A stretch of DNA of 64,000 bases, taken from contig NZ_CP076326.1 in NCBI RefSeq assembly GCF_018771565.1, positions 558,001 through 622,000 of the forward strand. Reading direction: 5' to 3'. The position numbers and the translations under genes are program-made. The stretch is from Thermoflexus hugenholtzii (GTDB taxonomy: Bacteria > Chloroflexota > Anaerolineae > Thermoflexales > Thermoflexaceae). The notes beneath the pieces were generated by a model, which was not told the DNA's origin, did not search any database, and worked only from the letters and a program-made list of their open reading frames with translations. Shown one piece after another: positions 1 to 8,180 of this stretch; the stretch's first letter is position 1, and every line of letters starts with the position of its first letter.

Positions 1-558
1 CGCACGTGGGCCGCCCAGGGACAGCAATGGGATTATGAGGCTCTGGTTCGTCTGGCGGAAGCGGCCCCTCCGCTCCGATCGCTTATCGATCCGGATGATC
101 CGCGATTCCTGCCTCCAGGAGAGATGCCCGCACGGATTCAGGCGTTCTGCCAGGAGACCGGCCAGCCTATCCCGGAGGAACCCGCAGAGATCGTCCGCTG
201 TATCCTGGAGAGCCTCGCCCTGAAGTATCGATGGGTGATCGAGCGCCTGGAGGCCCTGCTCGCACGCCCCATCCCGCTGATCCACGTAGTCGGCGGCGGA
301 TCCCGCAATGCCCTCCTCTGTCAGTGGACGGCGGACGCCGCCGGACGCCCGGTGCTGGCCGGGCCTGCCGAAGCCACAGCGCTGGGCAACCTCATCGTGC
401 AGGCGATGGCCCTGGGCCATCTCTCCAACCTCGAGGAGGCTCGCGCGGTGATCCGGCGCTCCTTCGCTCCGCTTCTCTATGAGCCCCGCGCTTCCTCCAC
501 CTGGGAGGAGGCTTACCAGCGCTTTGTCACCCGGATCCTTCCCGCTGGAAGGAAATGA
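1..558 (+). CDS. FGGY-family sugar kinase, probably rhamnulokinase (3' part only)
   Basis: The reading frame is open from the first base, so the start lies outside the window; about 185 C-terminal residues are present. It has the second actin-like domain of FGGY kinases, with the glycine-rich block HVVGGGSRNALLCQWTAD and the following PVLAGPAEATALGN segment, which form the ATP-binding end of the fold. Rhamnulokinase phosphorylates L-rhamnulose. The lactate-oxidation operon that follows fits, because rhamnose breakdown yields lactaldehyde and then lactate. The assignment to rhamnulose rather than another ketose rests on this context and on the C-terminal sequence style only. Confidence 0.75.
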   Translation, partial: RTWAAQGQQWDYEALVRLAEAAPPLRSLIDPDDPRFLPPGEMPARIQAFCQETGQPIPEEPAEIVRCILESLALKYRWVIERLEALLARPIPLIHVVGGGSRNALLCQWTADAAGRPVLAGPAEATALGNLIVQAMALGHLSNLEEARAVIRRSFAPLLYEPRASSTWEEAYQRFVTRILPAGRK

Positions 559-704
559 GGATAGAGACGACCCAGCAGGTCGCCCCTGCCGGATCGAACG
601 GCGATCGCCGCTTCCCGGTGCGCCCGATGGAGGCGTGTTGCATGAGGTAAACTGGGGAAGCGGCGGTGATTCGGCGGCCTGATCCGCCCAGAGGAGGAGA
701 GACG

Positions 705-2111
705 ATGAGCGTCCCCAGCCCGGCCTTTCGCGCGCGCATCCGCCAGGGGCTCTCCGATGCCGTCCTCCAGGAGGCGCTGCAGCGGGCCACCCGATCCTTC
801 CAGATCAGCCGCGAGAAGGCGTTCGCCGACCTCCCGGACGCCGAGGCGGTCCGCGACCGCGCCCGCGCCATCCGCGCCCACACCATCGCCCACCTGGACC
901 GCTACCTGGAGCAGTTCGCCCGGGAGGTGGAGCGACACGGCGGAAAGGTCTTCTGGGCCGCCACGGCACAGGAGGCGTGCGATTACATCCTGGGCCTGGC
1001 CCGCGCCCGGGGCATCTCCCTGGTCGCCAAGAGCAAGTCCATGGTCAGCGAGGAGATCGGCCTCAACGCCGCCCTGGAAGCCGCCGGGATCCGGGTGGTG
1101 GAGACCGACCTGGGAGAGTTCATCATCCAGCTGGCCGGGGAACGTCCCTCCCATATCATCACCCCGGCCATCCACAAGCGCCGGGAGGACGTCTCCCAGC
1201 TTTTCCAGAAGCATCTCGGAATGCCCCCCACGGATGAGATCCCCGCGATGACCGCCGCGGCCCGCCAGGCCCTGCGCCAGGTCTTCCTGGATGCCCGCAT
1301 GGGGATCAGCGGGGTCAACTTCGGGATCGCCGAGACGGGGACCCTGGTGCTGGTGACCAACGAGGGCAACGGCCGGATGGTGACCACCCTGCCGCCGATC
1401 CACGTGGCCCTGATGGGCATCGAGCGGGTGGTGCCCACGTGGGAAGACGCCGAGATCCTGCTGCGGGTGCTGGCCCGCAGCGCCACCGGCCAGGCCCTCA
1501 CCGCCTACACGTCGTTCCTCACCGGCCCCCGTCGACCCAAGGAGCCCGATGGACCCGAGGAGCTGCACGTGGTGCTGGTGGACAACGGCCGCTCCCGCTG
1601 GCTGGGCACCCCGCTGGAGGAGGCGCTTTACTGCATCCGTTGCGGGGCCTGCCTGAACGCCTGCCCGGTCTACCAGGCCATCGGGGGCCACGCTTACGGC
1701 AGCGTGTATCCCGGCCCCATCGGATCCATCGTCACGCCGATGCTGGGGGAGGGAGCCGGCGCGGAGCTCGCTTACGCCAGCAGCCTGTGCGGGGCCTGCC
1801 AGGAGATCTGCCCGGTGCGCATCGCCATCCCCGATCTTCTGATCCGCTGGCGTCAGATGGAGGCCAGCCGCCTCCTGCCGGCCTGGGAGCGGGCCGCCCT
1901 CTGGGCTTACGCTCGAATCGCCCGCCACCCCGCGGCCTGGGCGCGGCTCGGCCGCTGGGCGATGGCGCTCCTGCGTCGCCTGGGGCGAGGGGGATGGCTG
2001 CGGTGGGGCCCCGGGCCCCTGCGGGCCTGGACGGCGATCCGGGATCTCCCCGTCCCGCAACGTCCGGCTTTCCGGGAGTGGTGGGCCTCCCGGGGAGGAG
2101 GTGTCCCATGA
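705..2111 (+). CDS. lutB: LutB-type iron-sulfur lactate oxidation protein
   Basis: 468-residue protein of the LutB/YkgF family, the iron-sulfur electron-transfer subunit of the LutABC L-lactate oxidase that delivers electrons to the respiratory chain. The N-terminal two thirds form the LUD domain (KSKSMVSEEIGL, GISGVNFGIAETGTLV). The C-terminal third carries two ferredoxin motifs, CIRCGACLNACPVY and CGACQEICPVRI, giving eight Cys for two 4Fe-4S clusters. The ATG at 705 is chosen because GAGGAGGAG lies just upstream; an earlier in-frame start at 666 lacks a site. It overlaps the next gene by ATGA, showing translational coupling. Confidence 0.93.
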   Translation: MSVPSPAFRARIRQGLSDAVLQEALQRATRSFQISREKAFADLPDAEAVRDRARAIRAHTIAHLDRYLEQFAREVERHGGKVFWAATAQEACDYILGLARARGISLVAKSKSMVSEEIGLNAALEAAGIRVVETDLGEFIIQLAGERPSHIITPAIHKRREDVSQLFQKHLGMPPTDEIPAMTAAARQALRQVFLDARMGISGVNFGIAETGTLVLVTNEGNGRMVTTLPPIHVALMGIERVVPTWEDAEILLRVLARSATGQALTAYTSFLTGPRRPKEPDGPEELHVVLVDNGRSRWLGTPLEEALYCIRCGACLNACPVYQAIGGHAYGSVYPGPIGSIVTPMLGEGAGAELAYASSLCGACQEICPVRIAIPDLLIRWRQMEASRLLPAWERAALWAYARIARHPAAWARLGRWAMALLRRLGRGGWLRWGPGPLRAWTAIRDLPVPQRPAFREWWASRGGGVP

Positions 2112-2800
2112 CCCATCCGGTGCTGGAACGCGTCCGTCGGCAGGTCACCCGACGGCCCGTGCCCTCCGGGCCGGTCCCGCGGTGGCCCCTGGACGCGCCG
2201 CGGGGGAGCGCGGCCGCCCTCGAGCGGCTTCAGGCGGCATGGGCAGCGGTGGGCGTGGCCTTCGTCCACTGCCCCACCGAGGCCACGGCCTTCCGGGAGA
2301 TCGTCGCCCGGCTGCGGGAACGGAAGGTCCGGCACGTGCTGATGGATGCGCGCACCGACCACGCGTATCCCGGCCTGCGGGAGGCCCTGGAGGACGCGGG
2401 GCTGACGGTGATGAGCGGCGGACTTCTCCGGGAGGAAGGACCGCGCTACCTGGGGCTGGGGCGCTGGGCGACGGCGGAGGCCGGCATCACCGAGGTGGTG
2501 GCCGCCTTCGCGGACACCGGGACGCTGTGGGTGGCCGGGGGCGCGGGAGGGATGCGCTGCGCCTCGCTGTTGCCGCCGCTGCACGTCGCCCTGGTCCGGC
2601 GGGCCCAGGTCTATCCGTGTCTGGCCGCCTGGCTGGCGGAGGCCCGGGCCTCCGGGGCGCTGATGGAATGGGTGGAGGAAAGCAGCGCGCTGATCGCCAT
2701 CACGGGGCCCAGCCGGACCTCCGACATCGAGAAGACGCTGACGCTGGGGGTGCACGGGCCGCGGGAGGTGATCGCCTTTCTGATCGAGGAGGCCGTATGA
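2108..2800 (+). CDS. lutC: LutC-type LUD-domain protein
   Basis: 230-residue protein of the LutC/YkgG family, a LUD (DUF162) domain subunit of the lactate oxidation complex. Visible family features are the AEAGITEVVAAFADTGTLWV block, the LLPPLHVALVRRAQVYP strand and the C-terminal TGPSRTSDIEKTL signature. It overlaps lutB by four bases at the start and lutA by four at the end, so the three genes are certainly one translationally coupled operon. The gene order B-C-A differs from the A-B-C order of Bacillus. The LUD domain has no assigned catalytic residues, so the exact role in the complex is not readable from the sequence. Confidence 0.92.
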   Translation: MTHPVLERVRRQVTRRPVPSGPVPRWPLDAPRGSAAALERLQAAWAAVGVAFVHCPTEATAFREIVARLRERKVRHVLMDARTDHAYPGLREALEDAGLTVMSGGLLREEGPRYLGLGRWATAEAGITEVVAAFADTGTLWVAGGAGGMRCASLLPPLHVALVRRAQVYPCLAAWLAEARASGALMEWVEESSALIAITGPSRTSDIEKTLTLGVHGPREVIAFLIEEAV

Positions 2801-3519
2801 GCCCGACGGTCCAGCTCTTCGTCACATGCCTGGTGGACTGGCTGCGGCCGGAGATCGGGATCGCCAGCGTGCGGCTGCTGGAGCGAGCCGGCGTCGCGGT
2901 GCGCTTCCCGGAGGCCCAGACCTGTTGCGGACAGCCCGCTTTCAACGTGGGGCGCTGGGGGGAGGCCCGGGCCATGGCCGAACATTGGGTGCGGACCTTC
3001 GACCCCGAGCTCCCGGTGGTGGCCCCCTCCGGCTCGTGTGTGGCGATGATCCGCCACGGCTACCGGGCGCTCCTGGAGGGGCATCCCCTTTACGGACGCT
3101 GGGAGGCCCTGGCGGCCCGCACCTATGAGCTCAGTCAGTATCTGGTGAACGTGTTGGGGATCGAGGACCTGGGGATCCGGCGCGCGGGAGCGGTGACTTA
3201 TCATCCTTCGTGCCATCTCCTGCGGATGTTGGGGGTGCGGGAGGCGCCGGAGCGGCTGATCCGGGCTGCCGGGGCGGAATATCGCCTGCTCCCGGAGGCG
3301 ACCGCCTGCTGCGGCTTCGGGGGGCTCTTCTCCGTGCACTTCGAGGAGGTCTCCGGCGCGATGCTCGCCCGCAAGATCCAGGCCATCCGTTCCACCGGCG
3401 CGGAGGTGGTCCTGGGGTGCGACTGGAGCTGTCTGATGCACATCGGCGGCGGGCTGCACCGCCAGGGCCTGCCGGTCCGCGCCCTGCACCTCGCCGAGTG
3501 GCTGGCAGAGGGGGAATGA
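2797..3519 (+). CDS. lutA: LutA-type CCG-domain iron-sulfur oxidoreductase
   Basis: 240-residue protein with two cysteine-rich CCG domains, as in LutA/YkgE and heterodisulfide reductase subunit B. The first half has CLVDW and TCCGQPAFN; the second has YHPSCHLLR and ACCGFGG, and a further Cys sits in GCDWSC. Such domains hold a non-cubane or linear Fe-S cluster and pass electrons from lactate. The start overlaps the lutC stop as ATGA, with GAGGAGG upstream. Length and motifs match the family fully. Confidence 0.93.
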   Translation: MSPTVQLFVTCLVDWLRPEIGIASVRLLERAGVAVRFPEAQTCCGQPAFNVGRWGEARAMAEHWVRTFDPELPVVAPSGSCVAMIRHGYRALLEGHPLYGRWEALAARTYELSQYLVNVLGIEDLGIRRAGAVTYHPSCHLLRMLGVREAPERLIRAAGAEYRLLPEATACCGFGGLFSVHFEEVSGAMLARKIQAIRSTGAEVVLGCDWSCLMHIGGGLHRQGLPVRALHLAEWLAEGE

Positions 3520-3523
3520 CCCG

Positions 3524-4024
3524 ATGGACCTGCACACCCTGCGGGAACGCCTGATCGCCTTCTTCGCCGACCAGCCGGACGTGGCGGCGGCGTATCTGTT
3601 CGGATCCGCGGCCCGCGGGGAGGCCACGCCGCGCTCGGATCTGGACATGGCGGTCTTGCTGGCGCCTGCACCCACGTCCCCCCAGGAGGAATGGGAGCGC
3701 CGGGAAGCCCTGTCGAAGGCCCTCAGCCGGATCGTCGGCCGCCCGGTGGATGTGGTGATCCTGAACCGGGCTCCTCCGCTGCTCTGCCATCAGGTGCTGC
3801 GGGAAGGCCAGCGGATCTACGAGCGGGATCCGGAGGCCCGGATCGAGTTCGAGGTGCGTGCAGGAAAGATCTACGCCGATCTCCGGCCGATGTGGGACTT
3901 CTTCGATCGGATCCTGGAGCAGGAGCTCGAGGAGGGCCGCTTTGGGGAGCCCCGACGAGGTCATCCGGGAAAGGCTTCGCTGGCTTCGAAGCGAGATCGC
4001 CTATCTAAAAAGCGAAAGGGATAA
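3524..4024 (+). CDS. MNT-type nucleotidyltransferase antitoxin (MntA-like)
   Basis: 166-residue minimal nucleotidyltransferase. The polymerase-beta signature GSAARGEATPRSDLDMAVLL is present (GSx10DxD), and the downstream VDVVIL supplies the third acidic residue. In MntA/HepT pairs the MNT protein AMPylates the HepT RNase on a tyrosine and silences it. The tail beyond about residue 130 is basic and runs through the start of the next gene, an overlap of 83 bases in another frame. The gene begins four bases after lutA, so it could be co-transcribed, but a link to lactate use is unlikely. Confidence 0.85.
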   Translation: MDLHTLRERLIAFFADQPDVAAAYLFGSAARGEATPRSDLDMAVLLAPAPTSPQEEWERREALSKALSRIVGRPVDVVILNRAPPLLCHQVLREGQRIYERDPEARIEFEVRAGKIYADLRPMWDFFDRILEQELEEGRFGEPRRGHPGKASLASKRDRLSKKRKG

Positions 4025-4388
4025 AATCCGCTCGTTCCAGGCATACGTCCAGGATGCTCGCCTGAAACGCGCGGTCGAACGCAGCCTTCAGGTGGCGATC
4101 GGGGCATGCCTGGATATCGGCCGCCGCCTGATCGCCCGAGAGGGGTTTCGATATCCGGAGGATAACGCCGACGTCTTCCGGGTGCTGGCGGAGCATGGAA
4201 TCGTGCCGCCGGACCTGTTGCCCCGTCTCATCGATATGGCGCGCTTCCGGAACGTCATTGTGCACGACTACGTCCGGGTTGACGATGCGATCGCCTATGG
4301 AATCCTCAAGAAGCATCTTGGAGATTTTGAGGCCTTCGCTCGCGCTGTCACCGCTTATCTCCGGCGTTCTCGCGCATCCTCTCCCTGA
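3942..4388 (+). CDS. HepT-like ribonuclease toxin (HEPN domain)
   Basis: 148-residue DUF86/HEPN protein. The catalytic Rx4HxY motif is seen as RNVIVHDY near residue 105, the RNase site of HepT toxins and also the tyrosine region that MntA modifies. No ATG lies at a sensible place. A TTG at 3942 has GAGGAGG eight to fourteen bases upstream and gives a start (LGSPDEVIRERL) matching family N-termini, so it is preferred over a more distant GTG at 3858. It overlaps the MNT gene, typical of a coupled toxin-antitoxin module. Confidence 0.82.
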   Translation: MGSPDEVIRERLRWLRSEIAYLKSERDKIRSFQAYVQDARLKRAVERSLQVAIGACLDIGRRLIAREGFRYPEDNADVFRVLAEHGIVPPDLLPRLIDMARFRNVIVHDYVRVDDAIAYGILKKHLGDFEAFARAVTAYLRRSRASSP

Positions 4389-4535
4389 GAGGGTTCTTCC
4401 AGGGCTCCGGGAGGGAGGAAAGGCTTTCTTCCGGCGAAGGGGGCCCGGGGCGATGGAGGACTTTGACCCAACGCAACGTCTCGGCGGAGGGATCCGGGCA
4501 TCCTCTCGTTGGATCTCCGGCCGGAGGCATCCCGC

Positions 4536-5042
4536 ATGCGGACGCTGTATTTCATCACCGTGGGCTTGCACCTGCTGACGGCGATCTTCTGGATCGGCGG
4601 GCTGCTCTTCCTGGCCCTGGCGGTGGTCCCGGTGGTCCGTCGGCCGGCGTTCCGCGCGCTCTCCCCCGCGCTTCTGGAGGCCATCGGCCTGCGGTTTCGA
4701 AGCCTGGGCTGGATCGCGATGGGGGTTCTGGTCCTCACGGGCCTGATCAACCTGCTCGCCCGGGGGGTGACGCCGGCGCTCCTAATGGATCCCGCCTTCT
4801 GGGGAGGCGCCTTCGGGCGGGCGCTGGCGGGGAAGCTGCTCACGGTGGCCCTGGTCATCGGCTTGAACGCGTTGCACGATTTCTGGGCCGGTCCCCGGGC
4901 GACCCGGGCCCTCGCGGTCGATCCCGAGGGGGTCGAGGCGGCGCGCTGGCGGCGCCTCGCCTCCTGGCTGGCCCGCCTGACGCTGCTGGCCAGCCTGGGG
5001 GCGTTGATCTTCGCCGTCTTCATGGTCCGCGGTTGGCCGTAA
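4536..5042 (+). CDS. CopD-like integral membrane protein
   Basis: 168-residue protein with four hydrophobic spans (about residues 4-30, 52-75, 88-110 and 143-165). The opening FITVGLHLLTAIFWIGGLLF places a His and a Trp in helix 1, as in the CopD/DUF4149 type of small membrane proteins, some of which bind copper or haem. The ATG at 4536 follows CGGAGG. It heads a run of three small membrane genes. Function unproven. Confidence 0.7.
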   Translation: MRTLYFITVGLHLLTAIFWIGGLLFLALAVVPVVRRPAFRALSPALLEAIGLRFRSLGWIAMGVLVLTGLINLLARGVTPALLMDPAFWGGAFGRALAGKLLTVALVIGLNALHDFWAGPRATRALAVDPEGVEAARWRRLASWLARLTLLASLGALIFAVFMVRGWP

Positions 5043-5060
5043 GGCGGGGAGGAGGCGAGG

Positions 5061-5480
5061 ATGCCGCGGCTCACCCGATGGTTCATCCGCGCGGCGCTGG
5101 GGCATCTCCTCGTCGCCCTGCTTCTGGGGGCGTTGCTGGGATGGGGGCGGGTGATCTCCCTGCCGCCGATCCTCACGGCGGCCACCCCGGTGTATTTCCA
5201 TCTCCTGATGCTGGGCGGGGTGGCCCAGTTCATCATCGGGGTGGCCTGGTGGATGTTCCCGCCGCTTTCGAAGGAGCGTCCCCGGGGGAACGAGGCCCTG
5301 GCCTGGGCGGTCTTCTTCCTGCTGAACGGCGGGTTGATCCTGCGGGCGATCTGCGAACCATGGGTCGCGGTGGATCCGCAGCCGATCGCCCGCGGGGGGC
5401 TGTTCCTGAGCGCCCTGGCCCTGGTGGCAGCCGGATGGATCTTCGTGGGCCTGCTCTGGCCCCGGGTGAAGGGGAGGTGA
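5061..5480 (+). CDS. Four-helix membrane protein, paralogue of the next gene
   Basis: 139-residue protein with four predicted membrane helices. The second helix region, YFHLLMLGGVAQFIIGVAWW then MFPPLS, resembles the first haem-binding helices of haem-copper oxidase subunit I and NorB-like proteins, with a His at the helix start and a GVAWWMFP turn. It has the same length, spacing and residue pattern as the following gene, so the two are tandem paralogues. GGAGG lies upstream of the ATG. No catalytic subunit is nearby. A role in haem or quinone handling is only a guess. Confidence 0.65.
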   Translation: MPRLTRWFIRAALGHLLVALLLGALLGWGRVISLPPILTAATPVYFHLLMLGGVAQFIIGVAWWMFPPLSKERPRGNEALAWAVFFLLNGGLILRAICEPWVAVDPQPIARGGLFLSALALVAAGWIFVGLLWPRVKGR

Positions 5481-5481
5481 G

Positions 5482-5895
5482 ATGCCGCCCTTGAGCCGGT
5501 ATATGGTCCGTCTGGCGTTGCTCCATCTGGCCCTCGGCTTCTTTTTCGGCGGCCTGATGCTCGCGCATAAGGCCTTCCCCATCGCGCCGTGGGCGATGCG
5601 GTTGCTCCCCTGGCACATCCACGGCCTGCTGATCGGCTGGACGATCCAGCTGGCCTTTGGGGTGGCTTACTGGATCTTCCCGCGGTTCGCCCTGGAGCGG
5701 CCGGGAGATCCGCGGGGGCGGGCGGGATGGGCCTGGGCTTCCCTGGTGCTGCTGAACGCCGGGGTCCTGTGCGCCGGCCCGGCGGGGGCGATGGGCTGGG
5801 GGCCCGGGCTTGCCCTCGGGTCGGCCCTGGAGACCCTGGGGGTCCTCGCCTTCGTCATCCATCTGTGGCCCCGGGTGCGCCCCGCGGTTCTATGA
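5482..5895 (+). CDS. Four-helix membrane protein, paralogue of the previous gene
   Basis: 137-residue membrane protein starting one base after the preceding stop, so the pair is coupled. It has LPWHIHGLLIGWTIQLAFGV followed by AYWIFPRF, the counterpart of the preceding protein's YFHLLML...GVAWWMFP segment. Both end in a hydrophobic helix and LWPRV. Two His in the HIH motif could ligate haem or metal. It is too short to be an oxidase by itself. The two may form a heterodimer. Confidence 0.65.
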   Translation: MPPLSRYMVRLALLHLALGFFFGGLMLAHKAFPIAPWAMRLLPWHIHGLLIGWTIQLAFGVAYWIFPRFALERPGDPRGRAGWAWASLVLLNAGVLCAGPAGAMGWGPGLALGSALETLGVLAFVIHLWPRVRPAVL

Positions 5896-5983
5896 TCCAC
5901 CCGGATACCGTGGCGAGCCGGGATTCGATACAATAGGGGCCTTGAGCGCGGCGCGGATTCCGTCGTAACCCGGGAGGCGCTCG

Positions 5984-6733
5984 ATGTGGGATGTGCCCAT
6001 CGTCTGGATCGCGGCCTTCATCGCCGGGGCGATGAACGCCATCGCCGGCGGGGGGACGCTGGTGTCCTTCCCCACCCTGGTGTGGCTGGGCCGTCCGCCG
6101 GTCCTGGCCAACGCCACCAACACCGTGGCCTTGCTGCCCGGCTCCATCGCCGGGGCCTTCGGCTTCCGGCGGGAGCTTCCGAAGCTCCGCCGCTGGCTCC
6201 TGATCCTGTTCTGGCCCTCCCTGGTGGGCGGCTTCCTGGGCTCGTATGTCCTGCTCCATACCCCGGAGCGCCTCTTCCGTGGCATCATCCCGTATCTGTT
6301 GCTGTTCGCCACCATCCTCCTGATGGTCGGCCCCCGGTTGCAGCGCTGGGTCCCCCGCCCCGCCGGACCGATCTCTCCGTGGCGGTGGGCGGCTCTGGCG
6401 TTCTTCCAGCTCCTGGTGGGCTTTTACGGCGGCTATTTCGGGGCGGGCATCGGCATCCTGATGCTGGCCGCGCTGGAGCTGATGGGCCTGGAGGACATCC
6501 ATCAGATGAACGCCCTCAAAAACGTGCTGGCCTTCACCATCAACGGCATCGCGGCCCTGTATTTCATCCAATCCCACGCCGTGCTCTGGGGGGACGCGCT
6601 GTGGATGGCCGTGGGGGCGATGGCCGGCGGATACGCCTCCTCCACCATTGCCCAGCGCGTGGATCGGAGCTGGGTGCGCCGCACGGTGGTCGCGATCGGC
6701 TTCCTCGTGGCCTTCCGCTCCTTCTTCCATTGA
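5984..6733 (+). CDS. TauE/SafE family exporter
   Basis: 249-residue membrane protein of the TauE/SafE (DUF81) family, which moves sulfite, sulfoacetate or similar organosulfur anions. The two family repeats are visible: FIAGAMNAIAGGGTLVSFPT early on, and GFYGGYFGAGIGILMLAALE in the second half, with about eight hydrophobic spans. It has its own short upstream region containing a TACAAT-like box near 5929. No sulfur gene is adjacent, so the substrate is unknown. Confidence 0.88.
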   Translation: MWDVPIVWIAAFIAGAMNAIAGGGTLVSFPTLVWLGRPPVLANATNTVALLPGSIAGAFGFRRELPKLRRWLLILFWPSLVGGFLGSYVLLHTPERLFRGIIPYLLLFATILLMVGPRLQRWVPRPAGPISPWRWAALAFFQLLVGFYGGYFGAGIGILMLAALELMGLEDIHQMNALKNVLAFTINGIAALYFIQSHAVLWGDALWMAVGAMAGGYASSTIAQRVDRSWVRRTVVAIGFLVAFRSFFH

Positions 6734-6739
6734 GCTCGC

Positions 6740-7306
6740 TCAGGGGGAGCTCTCCTCCGGAACGAGCACGAGATCAAACTGCCCCCGCGTCTGGCCGGGT
6801 TGCGGGTAATACTGGGTCACCAGCACCCGATGCCCTTCCGCAGTAACCCGGATGTGGATGTGGGGCGGGCGGCCGCCGTAGGAGGGGGGGAAGTGGCTTT
6901 CGAAGGCGTAAGCGCCCTGTTCGTCGGCGAAGACCGTGGCCCGATACGCGTCGGCGTAGCGCCCGTCTGGCCCCGCCAGCCAGAACTCGATGCGCGCGCC
7001 CGGCAGCGGCCGGCAGCCCTGGCTGGAGCGCACCACACCCTCCAGCCGGAATCCCTCGCCGACTTTGGAGCGGACCGGCGCTCCCGGCCGGTAGAACGGC
7101 CCCAGGGCGTCGGGCGGGGTAGGAACGCAGGCCTCCAGCTCCGGAGTGGAAGGGGATTCAGTAGGGGAGAGTGTAGGCGGCGAGGTTTCCTGGAGGATGG
7201 CCATGGGCGTGGGGGCAGGGGGTGCCGGAGGGCCGTTCCCCCCTCGAACCGCCTCGCAGAACCCGAGAAGCCCGATCATCGCCAGAACCTCCCATATCCG
7301 GCTCAT
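6740..7306 (-). CDS. Secreted intradiol-dioxygenase-like protein
   Basis: 188-residue protein with an N-terminal signal-like segment (WEVLAMIGLLGFCEAV), a Pro/Thr/Ser-rich linker to about residue 60, and a C-terminal domain of the intradiol ring-cleavage dioxygenase family. The iron-site block YGGRPPHIHIRV gives one Tyr and two His ligands; Tyr in GPFYRPG or GRYADAY could be the fourth. Cytosolic catechol dioxygenases are longer (about 250-300). This is the short secreted type whose substrate is usually unknown. The start at 7306 is chosen for the GGGAGG upstream. Confidence 0.75.
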   Translation of the reverse strand: MSRIWEVLAMIGLLGFCEAVRGGNGPPAPPAPTPMAILQETSPPTLSPTESPSTPELEACVPTPPDALGPFYRPGAPVRSKVGEGFRLEGVVRSSQGCRPLPGARIEFWLAGPDGRYADAYRATVFADEQGAYAFESHFPPSYGGRPPHIHIRVTAEGHRVLVTQYYPQPGQTRGQFDLVLVPEESSP

Positions 7307-7338
7307 CGCGTCCCTCCCTTCGTCCTCGTTTGACAGGC

Positions 7339-8154
7339 TCATTGTCCGGACCCCGCCTCCAGCAGGGACTGCATCCGGTTGAAGATCAAGTGCGCAGCCC
7401 GTTTCGGACTGACCCGATAAAGGAGGTCCATCCACACCGCGTCCGACCCGACGAGAATGCGGTAGCGGTCCCGCTCCATCCCATCCAAGATGATCCGCGC
7501 CGCCTCCCGGGGAGGCAGCGCCCGGATGGAACGCGGGGCGCTCACCGGGGAATGGATCTCCACGCCCGAATGGGCGGCGATGTCAGTGGCCACGGCCCCT
7601 GGGAAGACCACCGTCACGAGGACCGGGGTGCCGAGCAGCTCGGTGTATAGCCCTTCCGTCGGCAGCTTGACCGCTGCCTTGGATGCCCCATAGATGGTCT
7701 GGCCGGGGACCGGCAGGAAGCCTCCCATGCTGGAGATGTTCACGATGTGGGCCTCGGGACGTTTGAGAAGGTAGGGCAAAAAGGCCCGGACCATGTAGAG
7801 GGTCCCATAGAAGTTCACCCGCCTCACCCGCTCGATGGCCTCCTCATCCAGATCCTGGACGCGGACGAAGGGCTGGATGATCCCGGCGTTGTTGATGAGG
7901 CCGTCGACGGTGCCGTGGTGCGCGATGACCTGCTCGGGCAGCCGACGGACGGCCTCCCGATCGGTGATGTCCAGGACGTGAAGGGGTAGGCGATCGAGAG
8001 GCGCTCCGGCCTGGGCGGCCGTCTCCCGGAGGGCCGGCTCCCGGATGTCCACCACAGCGACGCGGGCGCCCCGAGCCAGGAGGCCCAGCACCAGCTCCCG
8101 GCCGATGCCGCTACCCCCGCCGGTGACCACGATGACCTTACCGCGAACCTTCAT
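7339..8154 (-). CDS. Short-chain dehydrogenase/reductase
   Basis: 271-residue classical SDR. The cofactor motif TGGGSGIG is at residues 11-18, NNAG near 89 and the catalytic YGASK near 157, with Ser in NISSMGG before it. The Asp at the end of strand 2 (AVVDIRE) favours NAD over NADP. The tail after residue 220 (DLLYRVSPKRAAHLIFNRM) is typical of lipid- or steroid-like SDRs. It lies 32 bases upstream of the dioxygenase-like gene on the same strand, so the two are probably co-transcribed. Substrate not determinable. Confidence 0.85.
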   Translation of the reverse strand: MKVRGKVIVVTGGGSGIGRELVLGLLARGARVAVVDIREPALRETAAQAGAPLDRLPLHVLDITDREAVRRLPEQVIAHHGTVDGLINNAGIIQPFVRVQDLDEEAIERVRRVNFYGTLYMVRAFLPYLLKRPEAHIVNISSMGGFLPVPGQTIYGASKAAVKLPTEGLYTELLGTPVLVTVVFPGAVATDIAAHSGVEIHSPVSAPRSIRALPPREAARIILDGMERDRYRILVGSDAVWMDLLYRVSPKRAAHLIFNRMQSLLEAGSGQ

Positions 8155-8180
8155 GGCTTCCTCCAGCTGGTGGGATGAAC

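Noticed and set aside
513-2060. Long open frame of 515 codons on the minus strand opposite lutB
   Set aside because: It is the antisense shadow of a GC-rich gene with clear LutB motifs; its composition (Gly, Pro, Arg, His rich) has no domain signature.
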